Source: a virus
Virus record (IMG/VR): IMGVR_UViG_3300021085_000019
Location: 1 to 64,000 of that record
DNA: 64,000 nucleotides
Strand: one strand, 5' to 3'
Below the pieces are notes generated by a model. It saw only the letters and a list, made by a program, of their open reading frames with translations. It had not been told where the DNA came from and ran no database searches. Every line of letters begins with the position of its first letter. Position 1 is the first letter of the stretch. A program made the translations under genes and the position numbers. Shown here one piece after another: positions 44,527 through 53,861 of the stretch.

Positions 44527-47500
44527 ATGTCAGATGATTTACTGATAACCCCGGGATCGAGAAAGCAAGAGTTTAAAGATTCTTCTGGGAACGTCGACGC
44601 AAAAATTGAAACGGATTCCAGTGGCAATCTTAAGATTACTAATGCTGGTGGTGATATCGAAATTGGAGATACTTCTTCTGATGTATATATTGGTGACGGT
44701 ACTAACAGCGTCGATATTGTTTTTGAACAAGATGGTAGCATTCGTGGTACATCCGGAGTAACGCTTACATTAGGCGCAAGCGGAAGTAATGTGTCATTAG
44801 CGTCAGATCTTTCTTTAGGAGGCAATGATTTAACTAATGTAGGTGATCTTACGATTACTGGAAATTTAAATATTACTGGCGATATCAATAGCACATCTGT
44901 TACTAACTTAGACGTTACTGATAAAACAATTACAGTTGGTATTGGCCAAAATGAAGCTTCTTCCGGTGGTTCTGGATTAATTGTTGATGGTTCAGGCGCC
45001 CAAATGCTTTGGGACGAAACCGATAACAGGTTTGAATTTAATAAGAATGTGTACACAACGGGACAATGGCAAGGAAACGGTTCAGGCCTAAATACTTTAA
45101 ATGCTTCTAATATTTCAAGTGGCACTATTGCAGATGCTCGATTATCGTCAAAAGTATTTTTAGCAAATAATAGTGGAACTATTTCCGGAGGTAATTCGCA
45201 GGACTTTAATGATAAAACTGCTAATGGTATTCATTATATTTCAAATTGGCCTAATGGCACAGGAACAGCTAACGGGCCTGCGCACGAGGGTAATGCATAT
45301 GGTTGGGGTATGCTTCGTGTAACTCAATTTATAGACAATGATAATTATGTAGTGCAAGAATATATACCACACAATGATGATGGTGCTTTTATTCGTGTAA
45401 AATGGAATGGCACATGGGGTCCCTGGAGACAAAGCTGGACAAGTAGAAGCGATGGTGCAAGCTCAGGCCTTGATGCGGATAAGTTAGATGGCCAACAAGG
45501 TTCTTATTATGCAGCTGCCTCTAGTATTCCTTCTGTAGGCAATGGCACTCTTACTATTTCTACGTCAGGAATTGTTTCTGGCGGAGGGACTTTTACAGCA
45601 AACCAAAGTGGTAATACTTCTATTACAATATCTGCATCAGAATCTGATACTTTGGATTCTGTAACTGATAGGGGAAACACTACACCAAACCAAATTGGTG
45701 TTGGCGGAGCATCTATACATACAACGGGCGGAACTCACGGACTTATAACAAATTCATTCTCAATACATTCAAGTGGAAGTGACTTAATGTATATGAGACC
45801 TTCTGCATTGAGATCGGATAACGGATTTTTTCAATGGCAAACATATAATGGTAATAATGATGGTGATATTGAACTACAGCCTTATGGTGGTTCTGTAACA
45901 ATATCAACTGGAAGTTCTGCAACTTCTTCAGATAGAGGTCTTAGATTTCAAACAGGTTCAGGAAGTTACTCAGACGGCCGTTGGCAACATAGATTTAGAA
46001 AGCAAGATAAAGGTGGAGGAATACCACTTTATATTGATGTTTCAACTTCTACCGCAAACTCATTTAGTGAACTAGCTAGATTTGGTACGTACACTGGTAA
46101 CAGCTATGAGTTTGAGGTTACAGGTGATATAAACGCAACTGGTGCTGTATATTCTAATGGTAACCAGGTACTTACATCACACCAATCTTTATCGGCGTAT
46201 GCTCCAATAGCCAGCCCAACATTTACTGGCGACTTAAATATGCCAAACAAATTAAGGCATGACGGTGATACAAATACATACATACAGTTCCATGCAGCAG
46301 ACCAATTTAGAGTTGTGGCCGGTGGTAATGAGGTAACAGAATGGCGTTCAGATAGAATGCAGATGAATGGAGTAAAGCCAATCACGTGGACCAGTTGGGA
46401 TAGCTTTAGTGAAACTGCTCTAAGTGGGTTCGGATATTCAGCACTTAACGCTCCAATACATTTGCCGGCGTTCAACGTACAAACTACAAACAAATATTTA
46501 CCTTTCCTACAGGGTTCTGCTCAACATGGTTCAGGTTATAGAACAAGTTATGTGTTTGGAGCCTATAAGAGGGCTGTACTTGATAACGGAACAACTCAGG
46601 CTAGCTGGGGAGATGGCCATACCGGCTTCTTTATGGCTATGGGTGAGAATGATAGTAACCCTACTGAAGAATTTAGATTTTCTTGGGATGGAAAAATATG
46701 GCATAGCGGAAGCGGAAATGGTAGTACTTATATTGATTATGGTGATGCAAACGTATTAAAGTTTGTCGCGAATAGCACACAAAGAATGGAAATTACTGCT
46801 GGAGGAACTACTTTTAATGATAATGTGAACATTGGAGATAATCAATTAGAAAATATTGGTGATGCTTACTTTAATGAATATCTGTATCATACTGATGATA
46901 CAGACACTTATATTAGATTTGAAGCAAACTCAATGAAATTTAGAACAGGCGGTGGCGATAGATTACAAGTTACGAATGATACGGTAACCGTAAATGCAAA
47001 CCTAGACTTAAAAGCAGAAGATGGTACAGGTACAAACTCTATTCACTTACCAAGAGGCGGGCAAATTACATTCTATGGAGATGGTAGCGCTCATCATAGT
47101 ATAGCATCTACAAGCAGTTCCAATAGCGTTACGGATGACATGAGAATTTCATCTTATGGAGCTGTATACGTTGACTTAGATTCAAACAATAATAATACTT
47201 CTACTGCAAATTTTGTTATTGCAAGACATAACACTGCAGCGGCCCTATTTGAAGTGGATGGAGAGACAGGAGCAGGAAAGGGTATGCATTCATATCCAAA
47301 TGCTGGAGCTGATGGTGTATCTCTTATGTCATACGCTCAGGGAACTGTACCGATCAATCAAGGCGTTGTACAGATCAGGTCAGTTGGTAAAACTGGTTGG
47401 GCCAATGGCGACGAGATGGGTAGTATCGATTGGTATAACAGCGATGGTTCAGGAGTAGGCGCAAGAAATCTTGCAAGAATTGTTGCAGTAAATACCCAAG

Positions 47501-49059
47501 GTAATGGTTCAAGTACCACTACTTTTAATGGTGAACTTCATTTTTACACCTCAGATTACAATACTGCTCAGTTAAATGCTCCTGCAATGAAGATTACCGC
47601 GAGTAATAAAGTAGTTATTGGAGATGGTACTGATGCAGGTTCTTGTCTACAGTTAAGACCTGCTGATGATGGCGCTGCTGATGATATACAGTTCTACAAT
47701 GGCTCTACACGAGTGGGAGAAATCGGAACACAAGACACTAGTTGGTTAAGAATAAACCAAACAACAAGCAAAAACATTTACACTCCTCGTTATATTCGAG
47801 CTGATAGTGGATTGTTTGTGATGGAATCAAGTGTAAACTACGGAATTAATAATTCTGGTAATGGAGTATTTAGGACTGCAGCTACTGTTGGAGCTACTGA
47901 TATAACTGGTACGGTAACAGTTCATGACGGGTCCGGCGAATTATGTTCATTGAATGGTTGGGGATTATCAATGGCCCGCGGTGCTTCATATATTAGGCCG
48001 AGCACGGATAATGATAAAATACTTTATATTGGAGGTGCAGATGCATCTTTAGATTGGAACTCAATATATTTTAGAAGTGGAAATGGTCTTTATATGACCG
48101 GCGTTCGTTTCATGGATAGCGGTAGAAATATAGAAAACGTACCTCTGGCAACTATAGGTAAATTGCATGTTGGCGGTGATACAACTAATTACCCAGATGG
48201 TAACGATCCCGACATTTCTACTGATGACATGTTTGCCACAGTAAAAGTAGTTTCTCCAAAGTTTGTATGGCTTAACGATGCATCTGGCGATGATAACTAT
48301 GTTATCTGTGACGATGGCAATACTGCGTATTCAGTCGACGGTAACAGCGCAGGGGCTTGGTGGAAATGGTATGGAGATAAAACCTTAAGCCACGCCGGAC
48401 ATGTCTTTGATTATTGGAAAGGTAAAGGTGCCGAATTAAGCCAGAATATAAAAATGAGTACTACCGGCGGTGAAATTCGCTTTTATATTGACACATACTC
48501 AATAAATGCATATGGCCAATCAGTATTTAGAGGCGGCAGTACTACTGATCATGATAGCAGGAATGGAATAAGATTTTATCATTCGATGGGCCCTCAAATG
48601 ACATTGTGGTATCATGCTTCTGGAACTGGCGTTGGTAATATGAAAATATTCTCTTCTAATAGTGGTGTTGGTGATTGTTTTCAATTTACTCCTACTGGTG
48701 CTTTTCATGCTAAGGGAGATATTACTGCGTTTTCGACCACAACCACTTCAGATGCTAGATTAAAGGAAAACGTAAGAGATTTAGAAGGATCATTAGATAG
48801 AACACTGAAATTAAGAGGTGTAAAGTTTGATTGGATTGATGAGAGTAAGTCAAAAGACAATTTAGGATTTATTGCTCAAGAAGTAGAAGAAGTAATACCC
48901 GAGGTTGTAAAAGACATTACAAATATCGATGGGGAAGAACACAAAGTAGTAAATTATCAAGCAGTTGTTCCAGTACTAGTAGAAGCAATAAAGGAGCAAC
49001 AAAGTCTTATAAATAGATTAGAGGAAAGACTAAAAGTACTCGAAGAGGGCGAGAAATAA
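44527..49059 (+). CDS. Tail fibre protein (1510 residues) with C-terminal S74 self-cleaving chaperone
   Basis: A fibre subunit. The N-terminus (SDDLLITPGSRKQEFKDSSG) is followed by the shared shaft module GNLNITGDINSTSVTNLDVT (about 115-180). Residues about 225-320 hold a GIHYISNWPNGTGTA ... GTWGPWRQSWTSRSDG segment, which resembles the pyocin-knob domain of fibre tips and shafts. A TDDTDTYIRFEANSMKFRTGG-type unit (given here in outline) occurs twice, near 575 and 795. The end is an S74 intramolecular chaperone: TSDARLKENV with Ser1408 as expected self-cleavage residue, then FIAQEVEEVIPE and a leucine-rich coiled coil, about 103 residues released. It is one of two S74 fibres here and has its own late promoter and strong ribosome site. 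Confidence 0.87.
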   Translation: MSDDLLITPGSRKQEFKDSSGNVDAKIETDSSGNLKITNAGGDIEIGDTSSDVYIGDGTNSVDIVFEQDGSIRGTSGVTLTLGASGSNVSLASDLSLGGNDLTNVGDLTITGNLNITGDINSTSVTNLDVTDKTITVGIGQNEASSGGSGLIVDGSGAQMLWDETDNRFEFNKNVYTTGQWQGNGSGLNTLNASNISSGTIADARLSSKVFLANNSGTISGGNSQDFNDKTANGIHYISNWPNGTGTANGPAHEGNAYGWGMLRVTQFIDNDNYVVQEYIPHNDDGAFIRVKWNGTWGPWRQSWTSRSDGASSGLDADKLDGQQGSYYAAASSIPSVGNGTLTISTSGIVSGGGTFTANQSGNTSITISASESDTLDSVTDRGNTTPNQIGVGGASIHTTGGTHGLITNSFSIHSSGSDLMYMRPSALRSDNGFFQWQTYNGNNDGDIELQPYGGSVTISTGSSATSSDRGLRFQTGSGSYSDGRWQHRFRKQDKGGGIPLYIDVSTSTANSFSELARFGTYTGNSYEFEVTGDINATGAVYSNGNQVLTSHQSLSAYAPIASPTFTGDLNMPNKLRHDGDTNTYIQFHAADQFRVVAGGNEVTEWRSDRMQMNGVKPITWTSWDSFSETALSGFGYSALNAPIHLPAFNVQTTNKYLPFLQGSAQHGSGYRTSYVFGAYKRAVLDNGTTQASWGDGHTGFFMAMGENDSNPTEEFRFSWDGKIWHSGSGNGSTYIDYGDANVLKFVANSTQRMEITAGGTTFNDNVNIGDNQLENIGDAYFNEYLYHTDDTDTYIRFEANSMKFRTGGGDRLQVTNDTVTVNANLDLKAEDGTGTNSIHLPRGGQITFYGDGSAHHSIASTSSSNSVTDDMRISSYGAVYVDLDSNNNNTSTANFVIARHNTAAALFEVDGETGAGKGMHSYPNAGADGVSLMSYAQGTVPINQGVVQIRSVGKTGWANGDEMGSIDWYNSDGSGVGARNLARIVAVNTQGNGSSTTTFNGELHFYTSDYNTAQLNAPAMKITASNKVVIGDGTDAGSCLQLRPADDGAADDIQFYNGSTRVGEIGTQDTSWLRINQTTSKNIYTPRYIRADSGLFVMESSVNYGINNSGNGVFRTAATVGATDITGTVTVHDGSGELCSLNGWGLSMARGASYIRPSTDNDKILYIGGADASLDWNSIYFRSGNGLYMTGVRFMDSGRNIENVPLATIGKLHVGGDTTNYPDGNDPDISTDDMFATVKVVSPKFVWLNDASGDDNYVICDDGNTAYSVDGNSAGAWWKWYGDKTLSHAGHVFDYWKGKGAELSQNIKMSTTGGEIRFYIDTYSINAYGQSVFRGGSTTDHDSRNGIRFYHSMGPQMTLWYHASGTGVGNMKIFSSNSGVGDCFQFTPTGAFHAKGDITAFSTTTTSDARLKENVRDLEGSLDRTLKLRGVKFDWIDESKSKDNLGFIAQEVEEVIPEVVKDITNIDGEEHKVVNYQAVVPVLVEAIKEQQSLINRLEERLKVLEEGEK
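49008..49015 (+). promoter_or_regulatory. Late promoter box TATAAATA before the 89-residue gene
   Basis: Exact late box within the last codons of the fibre gene, with predicted start near 49021 and a leader of about 40 bases to the ATG at 49061. It could also serve genes 13-17 downstream. Confidence 0.5.
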
Positions 49060-49060
49060 C

Positions 49061-49330
49061 ATGGCAATTACAAAAACAAGGAAAATTGAGAATATAAAGG
49101 TATTACCAGCTGAGGATCAATCTTTAGAGGCTGATGTATCAACTAATAGAGCTAATCCTACAGTCACGGTTGTGTATATAAATACATGGGACGATCCTAA
49201 CGACGGCGACTTACCTGTAGTATCACCGTCCTCTCATGTAATATTTAGATATCAAGACGACGGAACAAGCACTGACTATTCGACGCACGATGAGTTGGTT
49301 AGATCAATATGCTTGGCAACTTGGAGTTAA
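49061..49330 (+). CDS. Small protein of unknown function before gene 13
   Basis: An 89-residue protein, hydrophilic, with a basic N-terminus (AITKTRKIENIKVLPAED) and a strand-rich centre (NPTVTVVYINTWDDPNDGD, then SSHVIFRYQDDG) ending in a short helix. I do not recognise a family name, though small proteins of this sort are found beside neck genes of marine T4-like phages. It starts one base after the fibre stop and ends three bases before gene 13, so it belongs to the neck/terminase transcription unit. A virion or assembly role is plausible. Confidence 0.7.
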   Translation: MAITKTRKIENIKVLPAEDQSLEADVSTNRANPTVTVVYINTWDDPNDGDLPVVSPSSHVIFRYQDDGTSTDYSTHDELVRSICLATWS

Positions 49331-49333
49331 AAA

Positions 49334-50080
49334 ATGGCAAAACCAAATAGCAGAACAACATTAATAGACTATTGCTTTAGAGCCTTAGGTGCACCTGTAA
49401 TTGAAATTAATGTTGACGATGATCAAGTCGATGATAGGATTGATGAAGCGTTACAATTCTACCAACATTATCATGCAGATGCTATTGAAAAGGTGTTTCT
49501 AAAGCATCAGGTAACTGCAGATGATATCACTAATGGATACTTAACAGTTCCAGATTTAGTTACAGATGTTGTTCAAATATTCCCTCTAAGAGAAAGCGGC
49601 GGCCATAATATGTTTGATATTCAATATCAGATGCATTTAAATGATATGTACTCTCTTGGTTATATGGGATCTCTCGTAGAATATGAGATGGCACAACAAT
49701 GGCTATCTATGTTGGATCTTATTATGGATTCAGACACTAAGCATCTTAGCTTTGATAGACATAAAAACCAATTACGAATTGACATGGATTGGTCTAAAGA
49801 AGTAGAAGTTGATGAGTATATAATTATTGAGTGTTATAGAATTTTAGATCCAACCACATACACTGATGTTTATAACGATTATTTTTTAAAACGATATGCT
49901 ACTGCTTTAATAAAAATGCAATGGGGAATTAACCTATCGAAGTTTGAAGGTATGGTAATGCCTGGTGGTGTAACATTTAACGGACGTCAAATACTAGAAG
50001 ATGCTAAAGAAGAAATCGAAAAATTAAATGAAGAAGTCAGACTAAATTGGGAACAACCAGTCGACTTTTACACAGGGTAA
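49334..50080 (+). CDS. 13: Neck protein gp13
   Basis: T4 gp13 with gp14 forms the neck that closes the filled head and joins it to the tail. This 248-residue protein shows the family start (SRTTLIDYCFRALGAPVIEI), the acidic DDDQVDDRIDEALQFYQ helix (about 26-45) and the central DVVQIFPLRES and LDLIMDSDTKHLSFDRH segments (about 75-155). It is shorter than T4 gp13 (309 residues), as is common in marine relatives. The order 13-14-15-16-17 that follows supports the name. TTGGAGT upstream of the ATG is the ribosome site, and it starts only three bases after the preceding stop. Confidence 0.92.
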   Translation: MAKPNSRTTLIDYCFRALGAPVIEINVDDDQVDDRIDEALQFYQHYHADAIEKVFLKHQVTADDITNGYLTVPDLVTDVVQIFPLRESGGHNMFDIQYQMHLNDMYSLGYMGSLVEYEMAQQWLSMLDLIMDSDTKHLSFDRHKNQLRIDMDWSKEVEVDEYIIIECYRILDPTTYTDVYNDYFLKRYATALIKMQWGINLSKFEGMVMPGGVTFNGRQILEDAKEEIEKLNEEVRLNWEQPVDFYTG

Positions 50081-50084
50081 TTAA

Positions 50085-51014
50085 ATGCCAAGAAATGTAT
50101 ATTTCTCTCAGGCTGTGGCCTCTGAGCAAACAGTTTACGAAGATCTAGTAATAGAATCTCTCAAAATATATGGACAAGATGTTTATTATATTCCAAGGGT
50201 TTTAGTTAATAAAGATAATATCTTAGGAGAGGATCATGCTTCTAAGTTTGATGATGCGTATCTGATTGAAGCTTATATCGAAAATCCAGATGGTTTTGAC
50301 GGCCAGGGCGATTTGTATCAAAAATTTGGTATAGAAATACGTGATGAGGTTACGTTTGTTATAGCCCGTAGACAGTGGACAAATTTAGTAGGTGTTTGGA
50401 ATAACGATGTAGAAACTATTAGGCCAATGGAAGGTGATTTAATATTTTTACCGATGACTAATAAGTTTTTTGAAATAAGTTTTGTTGAGCATGAACAGCC
50501 CTTTTATCAATTATCAAATTTGCCGGTGTATAAACTTAATTGTAGCTTGTTTGAATATAACGATGAGGACTTTGATACAGGCGTTGGAGCAATAGATATT
50601 ACGGAAGTTAAAAATTCATATCAGGTTCCAATGACTCTTACTGTTGAAAACAATGAGCATTTTGAAATAGGTGAAATTGTAACTCAAGTTATTAGTACTG
50701 ATCCTGCTATAACTGTATACGGAACAGTTCAAACAATAACAAAGGTTTCAAATCTTTTATCAGAAATATCAGTTTCAAACATAGGTGTTAATGGAAGCAC
50801 TGAGGCTAGAGACTTTTATGTATCCGACAGTGTCGGATTAACCGGAAGTATACACGGATATATTGCGTATCCTACTGCGGTCGGTAATGTAGCAGACGAT
50901 ACTGCATTTGCTAGTGATGGACATGCGGAAAATTATGCGTTTGAAATAGAAGCCGATGGCTTTGTAGATTTTACTGAAACTAATCCCTTTGGCGATATAT
51001 CGGAGACTTATTAA
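50085..51014 (+). CDS. 14: Neck protein gp14
   Basis: A 309-residue neck protein. The first 120 residues are strongly conserved in T4-like gp14: YEDLVIESLKIYGQDVYYIP, then LGEDHASKFDDAYLIEAYIEN cut by me near residue 55, and FVIARRQWTNL. gp14 works with gp13 as the collar that caps the portal. The second half (about 175-309), longer than in T4 gp14 (256 residues), contains a loosely conserved beta-rich stretch with an unusually regular inverted repeat in its DNA (50822-50838). AGGG before the ATG is the ribosome site, and the stop overlaps the gene 15 ATG by one base. Confidence 0.92.
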   Translation: MPRNVYFSQAVASEQTVYEDLVIESLKIYGQDVYYIPRVLVNKDNILGEDHASKFDDAYLIEAYIENPDGFDGQGDLYQKFGIEIRDEVTFVIARRQWTNLVGVWNNDVETIRPMEGDLIFLPMTNKFFEISFVEHEQPFYQLSNLPVYKLNCSLFEYNDEDFDTGVGAIDITEVKNSYQVPMTLTVENNEHFEIGEIVTQVISTDPAITVYGTVQTITKVSNLLSEISVSNIGVNGSTEARDFYVSDSVGLTGSIHGYIAYPTAVGNVADDTAFASDGHAENYAFEIEADGFVDFTETNPFGDISETY

Positions 51015-51760
51015 TGTTTGGAAGTCATTTTTATCACGCAACTACTAGAAAGGCAGTAGCTTTGTTTGGAACGCTATTTAATAATATCTCTGTAATTAGA
51101 AAGGATGGAAATGGCAATGTGTTAAATCAAATTAAAGTTCCTCTTGCATATGGACCTAAGCAAAAGTTTTTGGCAAGGCTAGATCAGTCTACAAACACTG
51201 ATGCTTCTATGGCGATTAAACTTCCTAGAATGGCCTTTGAAATAACATCAATGGACATTGATTCGACACAGAAGTTAGCTAAGAGAAATCAGATAGTAGA
51301 AGCGCATGCCACGGATTCGAATAAAAAGAAGACAATTAAACAAGCGGTGGCTTATAACATTAATATGTCGTTATTTGCTATGGCAAAAAATCAAGATGAC
51401 GGGTTGCAAATTATGGAGCAAATACTGCCGTACTTTCAACCCGAATATACAGTAACGATTACTCCAGTTAATGGATTTACATACAAGCAAGATGTTCCTA
51501 TTATATTGAATAACGTAACAGTTCAAGATGATTATGAGGGTGATTTCTTAACTAGAAGAGCTTTAATATATCAGTTTGATTTTGTTATGAAGATGAAGTA
51601 TTTCGGGCCCACTGCCGATCAAGGTGTTATAAAAGAAATTAATATTGATTTTAACGCTGATCAAGGTGGATCTAATGTTTTAGAAAATATGGATTTTACA
51701 ATATCTCCAACAACTGCTGATGAGGACGATAACTATACAGTTAATGTAAGTATAACATAG
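51014..51760 (+). CDS. 15: Tail sheath terminator gp15
   Basis: A 248-residue protein (T4 gp15: 272). It shows the conserved gp15 opening FGSHFYHATTRKAVALFGTL, the IKVPLAYGPKQKFLARL segment (about 42-58) and PRMAFEITSMDID (about 72-84). gp15 hexamers stop sheath and tube growth at the head-proximal end of the tail and bind the neck. The ATG overlaps the gene 14 stop (TAATG), which points to coupled translation. The last 25 residues are acidic. Confidence 0.93.
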   Translation: MFGSHFYHATTRKAVALFGTLFNNISVIRKDGNGNVLNQIKVPLAYGPKQKFLARLDQSTNTDASMAIKLPRMAFEITSMDIDSTQKLAKRNQIVEAHATDSNKKKTIKQAVAYNINMSLFAMAKNQDDGLQIMEQILPYFQPEYTVTITPVNGFTYKQDVPIILNNVTVQDDYEGDFLTRRALIYQFDFVMKMKYFGPTADQGVIKEINIDFNADQGGSNVLENMDFTISPTTADEDDNYTVNVSIT

Positions 51761-51767
51761 GTATATT

Positions 51768-52199
51768 ATGGATAAATTAGAAAAAATGCAGGCAAGCCTG
51801 AATAAGAACTTGCCTGAGAAAAAAGTCAAAACTGCTGAGCTCACAAAGACCCAAAAAGAGGTCAAAGATGATTATGAATTTTCTAGGAAAACATATAAGG
51901 ATCTCATTGAAACTGGAGTAAGATCTCTTGATGTATTAGCAGAACTTGCAAGGGAATCAGAGCATCCAAGAGCATTTGAAGTTTTATCTAAGGCTATAAA
52001 GGATATCGGTGATGTGACCGATAAACTTATGGACCTGCAGAAAAGTAATCGCGATTTAAACGATGAAAATAAGGGTAAGAAAGAAGTAACTAATAACAAT
52101 TTATTTGTTGGTAGTACAACAGATCTACAAAGGTTGTTTGCAAAGCACGATAAAGAAAATAAAGAAAAGAAGATTATAGATGCCACGCCCGAAGAATGA
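51768..52199 (+). CDS. 16: Terminase small subunit gp16
   Basis: A 143-residue, highly charged helical protein with the central coiled-coil region of T4 gp16 (164 residues): ETGVRSLDVLAELARESEHP (about 45-64) followed by AFEVLSKAIKDIGDVTDKLMDL. gp16 rings hold the DNA concatemer and stimulate gp17 in packaging. The C-terminal NNNLFVGSTTDLQRLFAKH (about 109-127) is typical of the T4-like family and probably contacts gp17. Its last 20 bases overlap the gene 17 start in another frame. Confidence 0.9.
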   Translation: MDKLEKMQASLNKNLPEKKVKTAELTKTQKEVKDDYEFSRKTYKDLIETGVRSLDVLAELARESEHPRAFEVLSKAIKDIGDVTDKLMDLQKSNRDLNDENKGKKEVTNNNLFVGSTTDLQRLFAKHDKENKEKKIIDATPEE

Positions 52200-53778
52200 A
52201 CATGAAGGTTATCTAGGAAATCCTAATGTAAAAAAGGATGGAGTAGAAAGCCAATTTAGCGAAGAACAAATAAAGGAGTACCGTCAGTGTATGATGGATC
52301 CTGCGTATTTTGCTATTAACTATCTAAAAGTTATTTCATTGGATGATGGTCTTGTTTCTTTTGATTTATATCCATATCAAAAAAACATGTTTAAACATTT
52401 TAACGATAATAGATTTAGTATAGTTTTAGCGTGTAGGCAGTCTGGTAAATCAATTTCAGCCGTTGCATATCTTCTATGGTATGCTTGTTTTCATCCAGAA
52501 AAAACTATTGCGATATTAGCAAACAAAGGATCTACTGCAAGGGAGATGCTTGCTCGCATAACGTTGATGTTAGAAAACTTACCATTTTTTCTACAGCCTG
52601 GATGTAAAGCATTAAATAAAGGATCAATTGAGTTTAGCAATAACTCTAAAATAATCGCATCGGCTACTTCTGGTAGTTCTATTCGTGGCTTATCTATTAA
52701 CCTATTGTTCTTAGACGAATTTGCGTTTGTAGAAAATGATGCGCAGTTTTACACATCGACGTACCCTGTTGTATCTTCAGGTAAGGATACTAAAGTTATC
52801 ATTACTTCTACTGCTAATGGAATTGGTAATGTATTTCACAGGATATGGGAAGGTGCAACAACATATACAAATGAGTATAAAGCTTTTAGGGTTGATTGGT
52901 GGGATGTTCCTGGAAGAGATGATGAATGGAAAAGGCAGACAATTGCAAACACTTCGGAATTGCAGTTTGACCAAGAGTTTGGAAATAACTTCCACGGAAG
53001 GGGAAACACGTTAATTGATGCAAGTGATCTACTTGCTCAGAAATCCTTGCGGCCTATGACGTGGAATGAAAATTTATACATATACGAAAAATGTAAAGAA
53101 GATCATCAGTACGTAATGACGGTTGACGTATCAAAAGGCCGTGGTCAGGATTATAGTACCTTTACTGTAATAGATACTTCATCAAATCCGTTTAAACAGG
53201 TATGTGTGTTTAGGGACAACAATATATCTCCTATGCTGTTACCTGATATGTGTTATAAATACGCTAAACTATATAACGATGCATACATTATCGTAGAATC
53301 AAATGATCAAGGGGCTATTGTATGTAATGGGTTATATTATGATTTAGAATATGAAAATATGTTTGTAGAATCGCAGGTTAAGGCGAATGCGATTGGTGCA
53401 ACTATGACAAGAAGAGTTAAGAGAATAGGTTGTTCTACGTTTAAAGATTTGATAGGTCAAAAAAAGCTTCATATTGTTGATGCTAATACTATTGAAGAAA
53501 TGTGTACGTTTGTTGCAAGAGGTAACTCATTTGAAGCACAAGCTCCTAATCACGACGACCTAGTAATGAATTTAGTATTGTTTTCATGGTTTACAACAAC
53601 TGATATTTTTCAAGGTATAACAAATATTGATATGAAAAATTTATTATATAAAGAACAATTGCAGGCAATACATGATGATTTATTGCCGTTTGGTCTTATT
53701 AATGATGGTCGAAGTACCGTTTCTGATGGAAAGGGTGATGGAGAGGGTAATGTTTGGTTCGAAGTAGAGCACCTTTAA
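52180..53778 (+). CDS. 17: Terminase large subunit gp17 (ATPase-nuclease)
   Basis: The motor that pumps DNA into the head and cuts it. Seen in order over 532 residues: Walker A ACRQSGKS (84-91), Walker B LLFLDE (175-180), coupling motif TSTANG (209-214), then the RNase H-like nuclease domain with Asp316 in TVDVSKGRGQD, Glu373 in IVESND and the Asp459-Asp460 pair in NHDD. All expected catalytic residues are present. It is shorter than T4 gp17 (610), mainly at the two ends. The start lies within gene 16 in another frame, which should keep the two subunits in balance. Confidence 0.96.
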   Translation: MPRPKNEHEGYLGNPNVKKDGVESQFSEEQIKEYRQCMMDPAYFAINYLKVISLDDGLVSFDLYPYQKNMFKHFNDNRFSIVLACRQSGKSISAVAYLLWYACFHPEKTIAILANKGSTAREMLARITLMLENLPFFLQPGCKALNKGSIEFSNNSKIIASATSGSSIRGLSINLLFLDEFAFVENDAQFYTSTYPVVSSGKDTKVIITSTANGIGNVFHRIWEGATTYTNEYKAFRVDWWDVPGRDDEWKRQTIANTSELQFDQEFGNNFHGRGNTLIDASDLLAQKSLRPMTWNENLYIYEKCKEDHQYVMTVDVSKGRGQDYSTFTVIDTSSNPFKQVCVFRDNNISPMLLPDMCYKYAKLYNDAYIIVESNDQGAIVCNGLYYDLEYENMFVESQVKANAIGATMTRRVKRIGCSTFKDLIGQKKLHIVDANTIEEMCTFVARGNSFEAQAPNHDDLVMNLVLFSWFTTTDIFQGITNIDMKNLLYKEQLQAIHDDLLPFGLINDGRSTVSDGKGDGEGNVWFEVEHL

Positions 53779-53789
53779 AACTTTATTTA

Positions 53790-53797
53790 TATAAATA
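53790..53797 (+). promoter_or_regulatory. Late promoter box TATAAATA before gene 18
   Basis: Exact late box in the 83-base gap between genes 17 and 18. Predicted start near 53803 gives a leader of about 59 bases with GAGAGGA (53848-53854) as ribosome site, as expected for a strongly made tail protein. Confidence 0.75.
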
Positions 53798-53861
53798 ATA
53801 CTGATTGAATATAACCGTATTATGAAAACTTATTAATAACTCAAATTGAGAGGACAAAAAA

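Noticed and set aside
44484-45125. Long antisense open frame (213 codons) across the fibre start, and many similar antisense frames over the fibre genes
   Set aside because: They mirror fibre codon bias, lack ribosome sites and promoters, and lie over well-supported genes.
49177-49184. TATAAATA inside the 89-residue gene, upstream of gene 13
   Set aside because: A promoter here would leave a leader of about 144 bases through coding sequence; a box at 49008 already serves the unit. Not excluded, only unsupported.
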